From the NCBI GenBank assembly GCA_037134755.1, contig JBAXLO010000233.1, forward strand, positions 1-6,863: 6,863 nucleotides of DNA, given 5' to 3'. Positions 1 to 6,199 of this stretch are shown here, in pieces (position 1 is the stretch's first letter; every line of letters begins with the position of its first letter). Origin of the DNA: JBAXLO01 sp037134755. Lineage in GTDB: Bacteria > Bacteroidota > Bacteroidia > Bacteroidales > JACABE01. The position numbers and the translations under genes were made by a program. The notes under the pieces are model-generated. The model was not told the DNA's origin and did not search any database. It worked only from the letters and a program-made list of their open reading frames with translations.

Positions 1-240
1 AAATTAATATATAATAATAATACATATATTTAATATCAGATATTATATTATAATAAAAACTACTTATATATTATTGATATTATATTATAAATTATTAATA
101 AGAATAATAATCAAGTTATTGAGGGTTATTGTTATGTTATTACATTTCATATTAATATTATTTAAAATTTCAATATTATTAATATTAATATAAACATCTT
201 TATAACAAATCTAGTTTTAAAATATAGTACTTAATTTTGA
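1..240. other. AT desert, no gene seen
   Basis: This stretch is almost pure A/T (about 26 G or C in 240 bases, roughly 11%) and is made of short TAT/AAT/ATT runs such as repeated TTAATATTAA-like palindromes. I see no open frame with a plausible start, no promoter box of the TAnnTTTG type followed by a gene, and no RNA gene. It could be a spacer, a nucleoid-protein target or a low-complexity scar. Nothing in it supports a specific role. Confidence 0.6.
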
Positions 241-261
241 TTGCTTTATAATAATATCTTG

Positions 262-505
262 CTTTTGAGGGATAACATTCATTTGATTTATAGTCATGCG
301 TGAGCTATTGGGCATCAGGCAATTTCTGCCAAAGGCTAAATCCAAAAAGAGAGAGTTCAGCACTGTAGAATTGTAAGTGCTTTAGATAGAAATATTGTTT
401 GAGAGAAGGTTCTTGGCGAAAGAGTGATGACAGTTGTGAATAATAGTATTCGGCTAGGGAAACACAGTTATGAAAAGAGCCGTTGCATGCAACGACTCTA
501 TAGTT
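262..505. other. Unassigned G+C-richer island with hairpins
   Basis: Base composition jumps to about 39% G+C (301-480), close to that of genes, between AT-rich flanks, yet no complete gene is visible. On the minus strand a 70-codon frame is open from 517 to 308 (stop TAG at 305-307). It has no ATG, and its translation has ordinary protein composition (it contains SLFRQEPSLKQYFYLKH and ends SLWQKLPDAQ). On the plus strand there is only a 26-codon ORF at 296-376. Hairpins are visible at 359-381 (AGCACT/AGTGCT arms) and at 476-499. It may be a gene fragment, a dispersed repeat or a structured RNA. I do not recognise a family. Confidence 0.35.
473..499 (-). terminator. Probable intrinsic terminator of the T9SS protein gene
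   Basis: Read on the minus strand, 499 to 476 folds into a 10-bp stem (AGAGTCGTTG / CAACGGCTCT, one T-G wobble) with a CATG tetraloop, followed by three T residues beyond the stem. Its core is the 14-bp perfect palindrome CGTTGCATGCAACG at 481-494. It lies 64 bp past the stop codon at 563, a usual distance for a rho-independent terminator. The T tract is short, so termination may be partial. Confidence 0.6.
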
Positions 506-562
506 ATATAAATACGATTAAGTGTGTATATCTTCTTATCGGAAGTAATTCATGTGATATTC

Positions 563-2566
563 TTATCTCAACACGGTAACTACACCTTTTAAGCCTTGCA
601 AACCTTCAGCATATTGTGCAGTATATAGTAACCTCCAAACATATACGCCTACTTCTACATCCTCTGTCTTACACTTGCCATCCCAAACCTGATCGGGTCT
701 ATTGGTTTCATAAACAAGTTGTCCCCAACGGTTGTAAATGTATAAATGATAGGTGTAGAAATTGCATTGATACTTAGGCCCAAAATTATCATTTAAGCCA
801 TCACCATTATTAGGCGTAAACGCATTAGGGAAATAGATATAACAACTGCAATCAGCATATTTAATAGTAAAATTATTGTTGATAGCACCACATTTATTCG
901 AAACAGTAACACCATAAGTGCCTGCCTCACTAAATGAATTATAGAAATCGTGCGTGCCATCGCTCCAATATACATTGTAAGGTCCTGCCGGAACAACAAC
1001 ATTATAAAGTTTTCCTTGACAAAGGGAAGTATCGTTTGGCAAAGGGAAAGCAGGAGGATTAAGGTTGGTAATCACAACAGAAGCAGTGGTAGTACAATTA
1101 AAACTATCGGTAACCTGCACCCAATAAGTGCCGGGCAAAGAAGCATCATAAGTAGCAGCAGTTGAATTATCCTGCCAAAGGTAAGTATAACCGGGAGTAG
1201 GCGGTGTTAATACTAAAGTAGTTCCAGTACATATCAAAGAATCAGGTCCAAGATTAACAATAGGATAAGGCACTACTCTTATCTTAATAGTATCGTTGCC
1301 GGTGCAGCCACTAATGCTGCCTGTAACTACATAAGAGGTAGTAACAGCGGGCGAAACAGTGATAGTGTTTAAAGTCCCCAGGCCATTAGCCCATACATAA
1401 GAATTGCCACCACTAGCAGTAAGGGTTGTGGAGTTGCCAACACAGATAGGATTAGTTGATGCAGTGATATTAATATTTATTGAACTGATACTTACATTTA
1501 CATAAACGCTATCAGTTGCCTTACAACCATAAGGGTCAGTAACAGTAAGATTATAATTAGTAGTAACAGACGACTGAACACTTGGAGTTGCAATGTTAGG
1601 ATTGCTCAAACCTGTAGTAGGTGTCCATTGATAAATAAGCGGTGTTGCCCCTGTACCTGAGCCATTAATAATAGCGGTAGAATCGCAGGTAATAATATTA
1701 ATATCCGAACCTGCATTGGCAGTCGGTTGTGGGTTAACAGTAACAAGAACACTATCGGTAGCAAAGCATCCATTTGGATCAGTAACCGTGAGAAAATAAT
1801 TTGTAGTAACTGAAGGGTGAGCAATAGGTGTTGCAATATTAGTATCACTAAGTCCTGCAACAGGCGACCATGAATAAACAAGAGGATATACGCCGGTACC
1901 TATACCATTGATTTGATATCCGGCAGCGGAATCACAACCACCTATATTACCGGCAGGACCAGCTTCAGCTGTTGCTATTATGTTAAAAGTAATTTTAATA
2001 TCGTCAAGAAAGTTACCAACACTTAAACTACCGGTAGATGTGTGAGTAGCTGTAAACTGTAGACTGTAATTTCCAGCGACAGGTATTGTGTAGTTTAAAT
2101 TACGATATTGCCATACAGTGTTATCTCCAAATACCCCCAATACAGTTGTAGGTCCTCCTACATAAGCAATAGAAACACTCATGGAATCTACCCCAAGTCT
2201 GCCTCTGTGAGCAAAGCCAACAGTAACATTTGCACCTGTACCGGCATAGAAATCCTGATAAAGAGTGCTTGCTACATTAGCATTCAATTCAATAAATTGA
2301 ACTCCCGAATAGGCTGTAACACCATTGAACCCCGAATTCCATACTTCTATCAAACCATCCGGTTCGCTGGTACTCCAACAAGTTATTGCGGACTGTGGCA
2401 CCATAGCCATCCCCCCCGGAGCTGTAACTATGGAGTCTTCAAAATTGGTATTGCATAAGAAATTACATCCGGTTTGAGCAGTAACACTATTAATAATAAA
2501 AAACATCATCAATAGCAATCCTCCTATCAAAGGCTTCTTTAAACTATTTACAGATACTTTTGTCAT
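563..2566 (-). CDS. Secreted multidomain T9SS type-B (CHU_C) surface protein
   Basis: This is a 667-aa exported protein. Residues 1-31 look like a Sec signal peptide: a basic start with two Lys, a hydrophobic core GGLLLMMFFII, and a cut near SVTAQ. Residues about 34-195 resemble the DUF642 / choice-of-anchor jelly-roll fold (NFED near the start, IEVWNSGFNG, GVQFIELNAN, FAHRGRLGVDSM). Five Ig/PKD-like repeats follow at about 199-278, 282-360, 361-433, 435-502 and 508-572. The first two are close copies (GLSDTNIATP versus GLSNPNIATP; both have VTTNY and LTVTDP). Residues 576-667 are a gliding-motility-associated C-terminal domain (PNAFTPNNGDGLNDNF, YNRWGQLVYET, WDGK, GVYVWRLLY), the signal for type IX secretion. 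The likely role is surface adhesion or carbohydrate binding; this is inference and no catalytic domain is seen. An upstream in-frame ATG at 2662 is possible, but the TATCTTTG promoter box at 2593-2600 lies inside that extension, so I chose 2566. The gene is monocistronic. Confidence 0.9.
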   Translation of the reverse strand: MTKVSVNSLKKPLIGGLLLMMFFIINSVTAQTGCNFLCNTNFEDSIVTAPGGMAMVPQSAITCWSTSEPDGLIEVWNSGFNGVTAYSGVQFIELNANVASTLYQDFYAGTGANVTVGFAHRGRLGVDSMSVSIAYVGGPTTVLGVFGDNTVWQYRNLNYTIPVAGNYSLQFTATHTSTGSLSVGNFLDDIKITFNIIATAEAGPAGNIGGCDSAAGYQINGIGTGVYPLVYSWSPVAGLSDTNIATPIAHPSVTTNYFLTVTDPNGCFATDSVLVTVNPQPTANAGSDINIITCDSTAIINGSGTGATPLIYQWTPTTGLSNPNIATPSVQSSVTTNYNLTVTDPYGCKATDSVYVNVSISSININITASTNPICVGNSTTLTASGGNSYVWANGLGTLNTITVSPAVTTSYVVTGSISGCTGNDTIKIRVVPYPIVNLGPDSLICTGTTLVLTPPTPGYTYLWQDNSTAATYDASLPGTYWVQVTDSFNCTTTASVVITNLNPPAFPLPNDTSLCQGKLYNVVVPAGPYNVYWSDGTHDFYNSFSEAGTYGVTVSNKCGAINNNFTIKYADCSCYIYFPNAFTPNNGDGLNDNFGPKYQCNFYTYHLYIYNRWGQLVYETNRPDQVWDGKCKTEDVEVGVYVWRLLYTAQYAEGLQGLKGVVTVLR

Positions 2567-2592
2567 AATACATTTGTTATAGAAATGCTTTA

Positions 2593-2600
2593 CAAAGATA
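2593..2600 (-). promoter_or_regulatory. Bacteroidota -7 promoter box for the T9SS protein gene
   Basis: The minus strand reads TATCTTTG, a perfect match to the phylum's TAnnTTTG -7 element. It sits 26 bp upstream of the ATG at 2566, leaving a leader of roughly 20 nt. I do not see a well-spaced TTG -33 element; the nearest TTG is only 14 bp away. The box decides the start codon, because an upstream ATG at 2662 would lie before the transcription start. Confidence 0.6.
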
Positions 2601-2696
2601 AGTATAATAATTAACAATTCTATTATAAGACATAAAAAGAATGAAAAAGGTTGCCTGAACATAAATATAAATATTCATTTGATAGAAGCATAAAAT

Positions 2697-2732
2697 AAAA
2701 AGCCATCATCACAAAACTGATAATGGCTTTTT
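2697..2732 (-). terminator. Strong hairpin terminator after plsY
   Basis: The perfect 10-bp arms AAAAAGCCAT (2697-2706) and ATGGCTTTTT (2723-2732) enclose, after one mismatch, a further 4-bp stem ATCA/TGAT and a CAAAAC loop. On the minus strand the hairpin ends in a T-rich run (TTTTTATTTTA). It lies 29 bp past the plsY stop at 2762. Its A and T flanks make it potentially bidirectional, although no plus-strand gene ends here. It isolates plsY from the downstream T9SS protein gene. Confidence 0.85.
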
Positions 2733-2761
2733 AATCTAATATCTTATGTATTTATTTGTCA

Positions 2762-3400
2762 TTATTCTTTCCTTCTTCCCAACTTAAATTTGTTTTCAGT
2801 ACCATGGAATAATCTCACAATATTCTTTTTATGTGTTAGAGGAATAAATACACCAATCATTATTGCAAAAATAATTAAAGCATCATGTTGTCTGTGCAAT
2901 AAAAATATTACAATAAGAGGGACAGCTATAGCAGTAGTTATTGATGATAAAGACACATACCCTGAGAGTAAAAATACAGAAATAAAGATCCCCAAGCTTA
3001 TTAAAAACAACATGGTTGGGAACAATGCAATGATTACTCCTACAATAGTTGCCACACCTTTACCTCCTTTGAATCCAACATATATTGGGAAGATATGCCC
3101 TAATACAGCAGCTAGTGCTAATATAAGGAAGTAATTGTTAAGTTGTATGTCTGAATAAAATTCAGGGGCAAAGAAATAACCAAGGTCAACAGCAAGCCAA
3201 CCTTTTAATCCATCTAAGATTAAAACAATAATTCCGGGTTTAGTTCCAAGAACTCGGATAGTATTAGTAGCTCCAGCATTGCCGCTGCCTTTTGTACGAA
3301 CATCTACATTATAAAATAATCTTCCAATCCAGACAGATGTTGCCGCAGAACCTATAAGATAAGCTACTATAACACCTAATAAAACACTAATTGTAATCAT
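2762..3400 (-). CDS. plsY: Acyl-phosphate:glycerol-3-phosphate acyltransferase PlsY
   Basis: PlsY is an inner-membrane enzyme that transfers an acyl chain from acyl-phosphate (made by PlsX) to glycerol-3-phosphate, giving lysophosphatidic acid, the first step of phospholipid synthesis. The 212-aa length is normal for the family. All three conserved loops are visible: GSGNAGATNTIR at 38-49, GHIFPIYVGFKGGKGVAT at 101-118 (glycine-rich, substrate binding), and HKKNIVRLFHGTENK at 190-204. Several hydrophobic membrane spans lie between them (about 3-23, 56-76, 89-107, 117-145, 150-168, 173-188). The C-terminus is basic (KLGRRKE). The start at 3400 places the first span right at the N-terminus, as expected. 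It is transcribed alone, with its own -7 box upstream and a hairpin terminator downstream. plsX is not in the window. Confidence 0.96.
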   Translation of the reverse strand: MITISVLLGVIVAYLIGSAATSVWIGRLFYNVDVRTKGSGNAGATNTIRVLGTKPGIIVLILDGLKGWLAVDLGYFFAPEFYSDIQLNNYFLILALAAVLGHIFPIYVGFKGGKGVATIVGVIIALFPTMLFLISLGIFISVFLLSGYVSLSSITTAIAVPLIVIFLLHRQHDALIIFAIMIGVFIPLTHKKNIVRLFHGTENKFKLGRRKE

Positions 3401-3435
3401 TGTATTTTTCTGATTAAATTTTTATTTGAAGGGAA

Positions 3436-3443
3436 CAAAGATA
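3436..3443 (-). promoter_or_regulatory. Bacteroidota -7 promoter box for plsY
   Basis: The minus strand reads TATCTTTG, identical to the box before the T9SS protein gene and a perfect TAnnTTTG match. It is 35 bp upstream of the plsY ATG. The expected -33 region falls inside an A-rich hexanucleotide repeat (plus-strand 3451-3471) rather than on a TTG. Confidence 0.6.
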
Positions 3444-3450
3444 CAACTAA

Positions 3451-3471
3451 TTTTATTTTTATTTTTATTTT
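3451..3471. repeat. Hexanucleotide microsatellite (TTTTTA)3.5
   Basis: The plus strand shows runs of T broken by A at 3455, 3461 and 3467, a perfect 6-bp period over 21 bp (TAAAAA on the minus strand). The tract begins 8 bp upstream of the plsY -7 box and covers the position of the -33 element. Confidence 0.7.
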
Positions 3472-3550
3472 AACATTATAATTAACATTATTTAAAATTA
3501 GATGTTATACCATTAACATATTAATACAATTGTATTTTAAATCTTAACAA

Positions 3551-3967
3551 ATGAATCATCAGGTAGAAATTAATTGGGAAGGCAATATGGCTTTTGAAAC
3601 CACCATTAACGGACATAATTTAATAATGGATGCCGATTTTAATCACTTTGGAAACAATACCGGTCATCGTCCAAAGCCTTTATTACTTGCTGCTTTAGCA
3701 GGATGTACCGGCATGGATGTGGTGTCATTATTAAAGAAAATGAATGTTGAATTTGATGATTTCAAAGTATCTGTTGATGGTGAACTTACAGTTGACCATC
3801 CGATGTATTATCACAAAATTCATATTATCTATATCTTTAAAGGGGGTAATCTGGAAATGGATAAGATTAAAAAAGTTATTCACATGTCGCTGACTAAATA
3901 CTGTGGTGTATATGCCATGCTTTCGAAAGCATCAACTATTACCCATGAGATTAAAGTGATTGAGTAG
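3551..3967 (+). CDS. OsmC/Ohr-family protein
   Basis: This is a small cytosolic protein (138 aa, a normal length) of the OsmC superfamily. Members use two cysteines to reduce organic hydroperoxides, though many uncharacterised ones have unknown substrates. The family signature is present: RPKPLLLAALAGCTGMDVV at 40-58 with Cys52, and YCGVYAMLSKAS at 117-128 with Cys118, the expected pair of redox cysteines. The N-terminal strands (VEINWEGNMAFETTINGHNL) fit the OsmC beta sheet. It resembles the YhfA-like branch more than classical Ohr, so the peroxidase role is inferred. The ATG at 3551 follows an A-rich leader (CTTAACAA) without a Shine-Dalgarno. It is divergent from plsY, and its last 17 bp overlap the convergent Nudix gene. 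No perfect TAnnTTTG box was found upstream. Confidence 0.9.
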   Translation: MNHQVEINWEGNMAFETTINGHNLIMDADFNHFGNNTGHRPKPLLLAALAGCTGMDVVSLLKKMNVEFDDFKVSVDGELTVDHPMYYHKIHIIYIFKGGNLEMDKIKKVIHMSLTKYCGVYAMLSKASTITHEIKVIE

Positions 3968-4595
3968 CCTTATTTAGTATTACAATCAATTCGCTTACTA
4001 TCATTGCTGTGGCGCCCCATATTATTTGATCCTTTATCAGATAACAAGGAGCGTTAATCTTTAAATTGTTTGCAAGTTTAATTTCCTGCATGCTTTTGTT
4101 TAATGGATTGATGAGTTCGTCAAGCTCCGTTTCTATAATCATCGACACTTCTTTATCGTCTTTAACAAACTGTGGCTTTTCTTTTGCATAACCCACAACA
4201 GGTTGAACTAAGAAGTTGCTTGGCGGAATATAAAGCTCAGATAGTAATCCAATAATTTTAACTTTCGAAGTATTAATACCTACTTCTTCATTGGCTTCTC
4301 TTAGTGCAGTATTTATTAAATTACAATCTTTATCTTCGAACTTGCCTCCCGGAAATGCAACTTGCGAACTATGTACACCATCATATTCAGGACGTAAAAT
4401 AAATACTGTCATCAATTTATCTTTATCAGGATATAATAGTATCAACACTCCACTCTTACGGGCTTCATCATAATTTTTTATAGTATGCATTGCTCTTATC
4501 CTCGACTCGGGCATCATCTCCAGATGAGCATCATAGCCCGGCAAATCTTTACTAAGTTCTTTGCTTATACTTTCAATATAATTGGTTAAAAACAT
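3951..4595 (-). CDS. Nudix hydrolase, CoA-pyrophosphatase-like (NudL/NUDT7 type)
   Basis: This 214-aa protein probably cleaves a nucleoside-diphosphate-linked metabolite. CoA or a CoA derivative is the best guess from family resemblance. The N-terminal DLPGYDAHLEMMPESR (17-32) and the segment FILRPEYDGVHSSQVAFPGG (65-84) resemble the extra motif that precedes the Nudix box in CoA pyrophosphatases. The Nudix box follows with the metal-binding core REANEEVGI (99-107; Arg99, Glu100, Glu103, Glu104, Gly106). Counted back from Arg99, the canonical first Glu position is Cys91, an offset also seen in E. coli NudL-like boxes. A C-terminal IIWGATAMIVSELI (191-204) is typical of this subgroup. The ATG at 4595 leaves a full-length N-terminus. 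It is convergent with the OsmC-family gene (17-bp overlap) and divergent from the lipoprotein gene. The substrate is not settled by sequence. Confidence 0.88.
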   Translation of the reverse strand: MFLTNYIESISKELSKDLPGYDAHLEMMPESRIRAMHTIKNYDEARKSGVLILLYPDKDKLMTVFILRPEYDGVHSSQVAFPGGKFEDKDCNLINTALREANEEVGINTSKVKIIGLLSELYIPPSNFLVQPVVGYAKEKPQFVKDDKEVSMIIETELDELINPLNKSMQEIKLANNLKINAPCYLIKDQIIWGATAMIVSELIVILNKATQSL

Positions 4596-4623
4596 ATTCT
4601 TTTTTAAATGAAATTCATTTTAT

Positions 4624-4655
4624 TTGCATTTATAAACAAATTATTCTTAATTTTG
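4624..4655 (+). promoter_or_regulatory. Full Bacteroidota promoter for the lipoprotein gene
   Basis: The -33 element TTG at 4624-4626 (within TTTG) and the -7 element TAATTTTG at 4648-4655 are separated by 21 bp, inside the phylum's usual spacing. The start codon at 4685 is 29 bp past the -7 box, giving a leader of roughly 24 nt. This is the best-formed promoter in the window. Confidence 0.7.
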
Positions 4656-4684
4656 TATTTGCTTAATCAATTAAAATTACAAAA

Positions 4685-5140
4685 ATGAAAAGAATAGTTA
4701 GAATTATAAGTTTAATTTCTGTTGCCTTAATCCTTTTTGCTTGTAGTAAAAATAAACCCGATAAGGTTGCAAAGGCTTTTCTTACCTCGCTTTATAAAAT
4801 GGAATACGATTCGGCAAAGACTTTGTGCACCAACGAATCTTATGGTTATATTGAATACAAGAAATTAATTGATAGCTACGTTACCTCTATCGAAAGCACT
4901 CCTACTGATAAAATAATTATAGATATTACCGAAACTAAGGTTGACGGTAACAATGCGGAGTGTAAATATAAGATTAGCGGTGTGCCTGATTTGCCTAAAG
5001 AAATACAGACCATCGATTTAATAAAGAAAGATGGAAAGTGGCTTGTGGATCTTCATGCTGAGAATTTAAATTTTAATTCGATGAAGCAAGAGCTTGATTC
5101 TACTTTTTCAAAACAAGATACGATACCACCAATCGACTAA
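4685..5140 (+). CDS. Small lipoprotein, DUF4878-like
   Basis: The protein has 151 aa. Residues 1-19 form a lipoprotein signal peptide (basic MKRIVR, hydrophobic core, lipobox LFAC with lipidated Cys20). The residues after Cys20 (SKNKPD) lack the acidic patch that sends Bacteroidota lipoproteins to the cell surface, so a periplasm-facing location is more likely. The mature part begins PDKVAKAFLTSLYKMEYDSA, the usual opening of DUF4878 / NTF2-like lipoproteins. It ends in a strand-rich half (AECKYKISGVPD, DLIKKDGKWLVDL) that fits the same small alpha+beta fold. No catalytic residues are recognisable and the function is unknown. It has its own promoter at 4624-4655 and precedes ldcA by 135 bp, so read-through into ldcA is possible but not shown. 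Confidence 0.85.
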   Translation: MKRIVRIISLISVALILFACSKNKPDKVAKAFLTSLYKMEYDSAKTLCTNESYGYIEYKKLIDSYVTSIESTPTDKIIIDITETKVDGNNAECKYKISGVPDLPKEIQTIDLIKKDGKWLVDLHAENLNFNSMKQELDSTFSKQDTIPPID

Positions 5141-5191
5141 AATAAATTACGAATGGTATTTGGCGATTTAGTGATTTAAGAAAACAATCTT

Positions 5192-5217
5192 TCCTGACAA
5201 GTTTTTTATTCTGACAG
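5192..5217. repeat. CCTGACA...CTGACAGG imperfect inverted/direct repeat
   Basis: CCTGACA and TGACAGG flank a T-rich spacer. They pair as an inverted repeat except for one central mismatch, and CTGACA also occurs twice as a direct repeat. It lies in the lipoprotein-ldcA gap. It may be a decayed copy of a dispersed palindromic repeat or a weak hairpin. No function can be assigned. Confidence 0.35.
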
Positions 5218-5275
5218 GTATAAATCAAATAGATTATTATTAAGTTAAAAACAATATTACAAACAATCAAAGCAT

Positions 5276-6181
5276 ATGCAGACTCCTACTTATTTAAATC
5301 CCGGTGACAAAATTGCTATTGTGGCTCCTGCGCGCAAGATTTCTATGGAGGAACTTCAGCCTGCTGTTGATGTGCTAACTTCCTGGGGTTATGAAGTTGA
5401 GTTTGGTGATAATCTTTTCAAAGAATTCAATCAATATTCAGGTAGTGATGAGGAGCGTGCTTTGGATTTTCAGAATGCTTTGGATGCTGATGATATTAAA
5501 GCTATTATTTGTGCAAGAGGTGGCTATGGTACTTTAAGGATCATCGATAAATTAGACTTTAATAAGTTTATTAGCAACCCTAAGTGGATCATTGGTTATA
5601 GTGATGTTACTGTTTTGCATTCGCATATCAACAAAAACTATTCTATTGAAACACTACATGCCACTATGCCTGTTAATTTCCCTAAGGATGGCAGTATTAA
5701 TCAAGCTTTAGCTAGTCTTCAGATAGCTTTACAGGGCGAATCTTTAAGTTATTGTATCGAAAAGCATGCATTAAATCGAAATGGAATCACTTCAGGGAAG
5801 CTTTGCGGAGGCAATCTCTCTATTTTGTATGCTCTTACGGCTTCTGTTTCGGATATTGATACTAAGGATAAGATTTTATTTATCGAAGATCTGGATGAGT
5901 ATCTTTATCATATCGATCGCATGATGCTCAACCTTAAACGTAGAGGAAAGCTTGCTAATCTAGCAGGTTTAATAGTTGGGGGCATGAGTGAGATGCGCGA
6001 TAATACGATTCCTTTTGGCATGACTGCCGAAGAGATAATTATTGAAGCTGTTGCTGAGTACGATTATCCTGTGTGTTTTAATTTTCCAGCCGGACATATT
6101 TCGGATAACAACGCCTTGATTATGGGGCGAAATGTTTATTTGAATGTTACGGATAGTGTTGTTTTAAAATTCGATATATAA
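5276..6181 (+). CDS. ldcA: LD-carboxypeptidase (muramoyltetrapeptide carboxypeptidase), peptidase family S66
   Basis: This is a cytoplasmic enzyme that removes the terminal D-Ala from murein tetrapeptides (an L,D bond) during peptidoglycan recycling. The 301-aa length fits family S66. The N-terminal strand GDKIAIVAPARK (10-21) and the conserved ARGGYGTLRIID (80-91) precede the nucleophile motif WIIGYSDVTVLH, with Ser109. The other members of the S66 catalytic triad are visible: Glu204 in FIEDLDEYLYHIDRMM, and His274 in FPAGHISDNNALIMG. There is no signal peptide, in keeping with the cytosolic recycling role. The ATG at 5276 gives the expected N-terminus directly before the first strand. I find no clear TAnnTTTG box in the 135-bp upstream gap, so it may depend partly on the lipoprotein promoter. 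yraN follows after 18 bp and is probably cotranscribed. All key residues are intact. Confidence 0.95.
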   Translation: MQTPTYLNPGDKIAIVAPARKISMEELQPAVDVLTSWGYEVEFGDNLFKEFNQYSGSDEERALDFQNALDADDIKAIICARGGYGTLRIIDKLDFNKFISNPKWIIGYSDVTVLHSHINKNYSIETLHATMPVNFPKDGSINQALASLQIALQGESLSYCIEKHALNRNGITSGKLCGGNLSILYALTASVSDIDTKDKILFIEDLDEYLYHIDRMMLNLKRRGKLANLAGLIVGGMSEMRDNTIPFGMTAEEIIIEAVAEYDYPVCFNFPAGHISDNNALIMGRNVYLNVTDSVVLKFDI

Positions 6182-6199
6182 ACAAATAATCCATTAAAC

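Noticed and set aside
296..376. 26-codon plus-strand ORF in the 262-505 island
   Set aside because: It is very short, has no promoter box or conserved motif, and its neighbourhood reads better as non-coding or as a remnant on the other strand.
435..443. TGTGAATAA, a DnaA-box match (TTATNCACA) near an AT desert, suggesting an origin
   Set aside because: It is a single box, with no cluster and no dnaA, dnaN or other origin-linked gene nearby. One match in a window this size is not surprising.
241..562. tRNA, riboswitch or CRISPR array in the leading intergenic region
   Set aside because: No cloverleaf with a T-loop, no known aptamer motif and no regularly spaced repeats could be found by eye.
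1606..1881. Open frame on the strand of the T9SS protein gene, in another frame
   Set aside because: It is a low-complexity Leu-rich shadow of the Ig repeats, with no family motif and wholly inside a convincing gene. The other short frames inside genes (793-1002, 950-1165, 2108-2458, 2790-3134, 4291-4473, 6254-6532) were dropped for the same reason.
2567..2662. N-terminal extension of the T9SS protein from the ATG at 2662
   Set aside because: The extension contains the likely promoter box and would place a second hydrophobic segment before an ordinary signal peptide.
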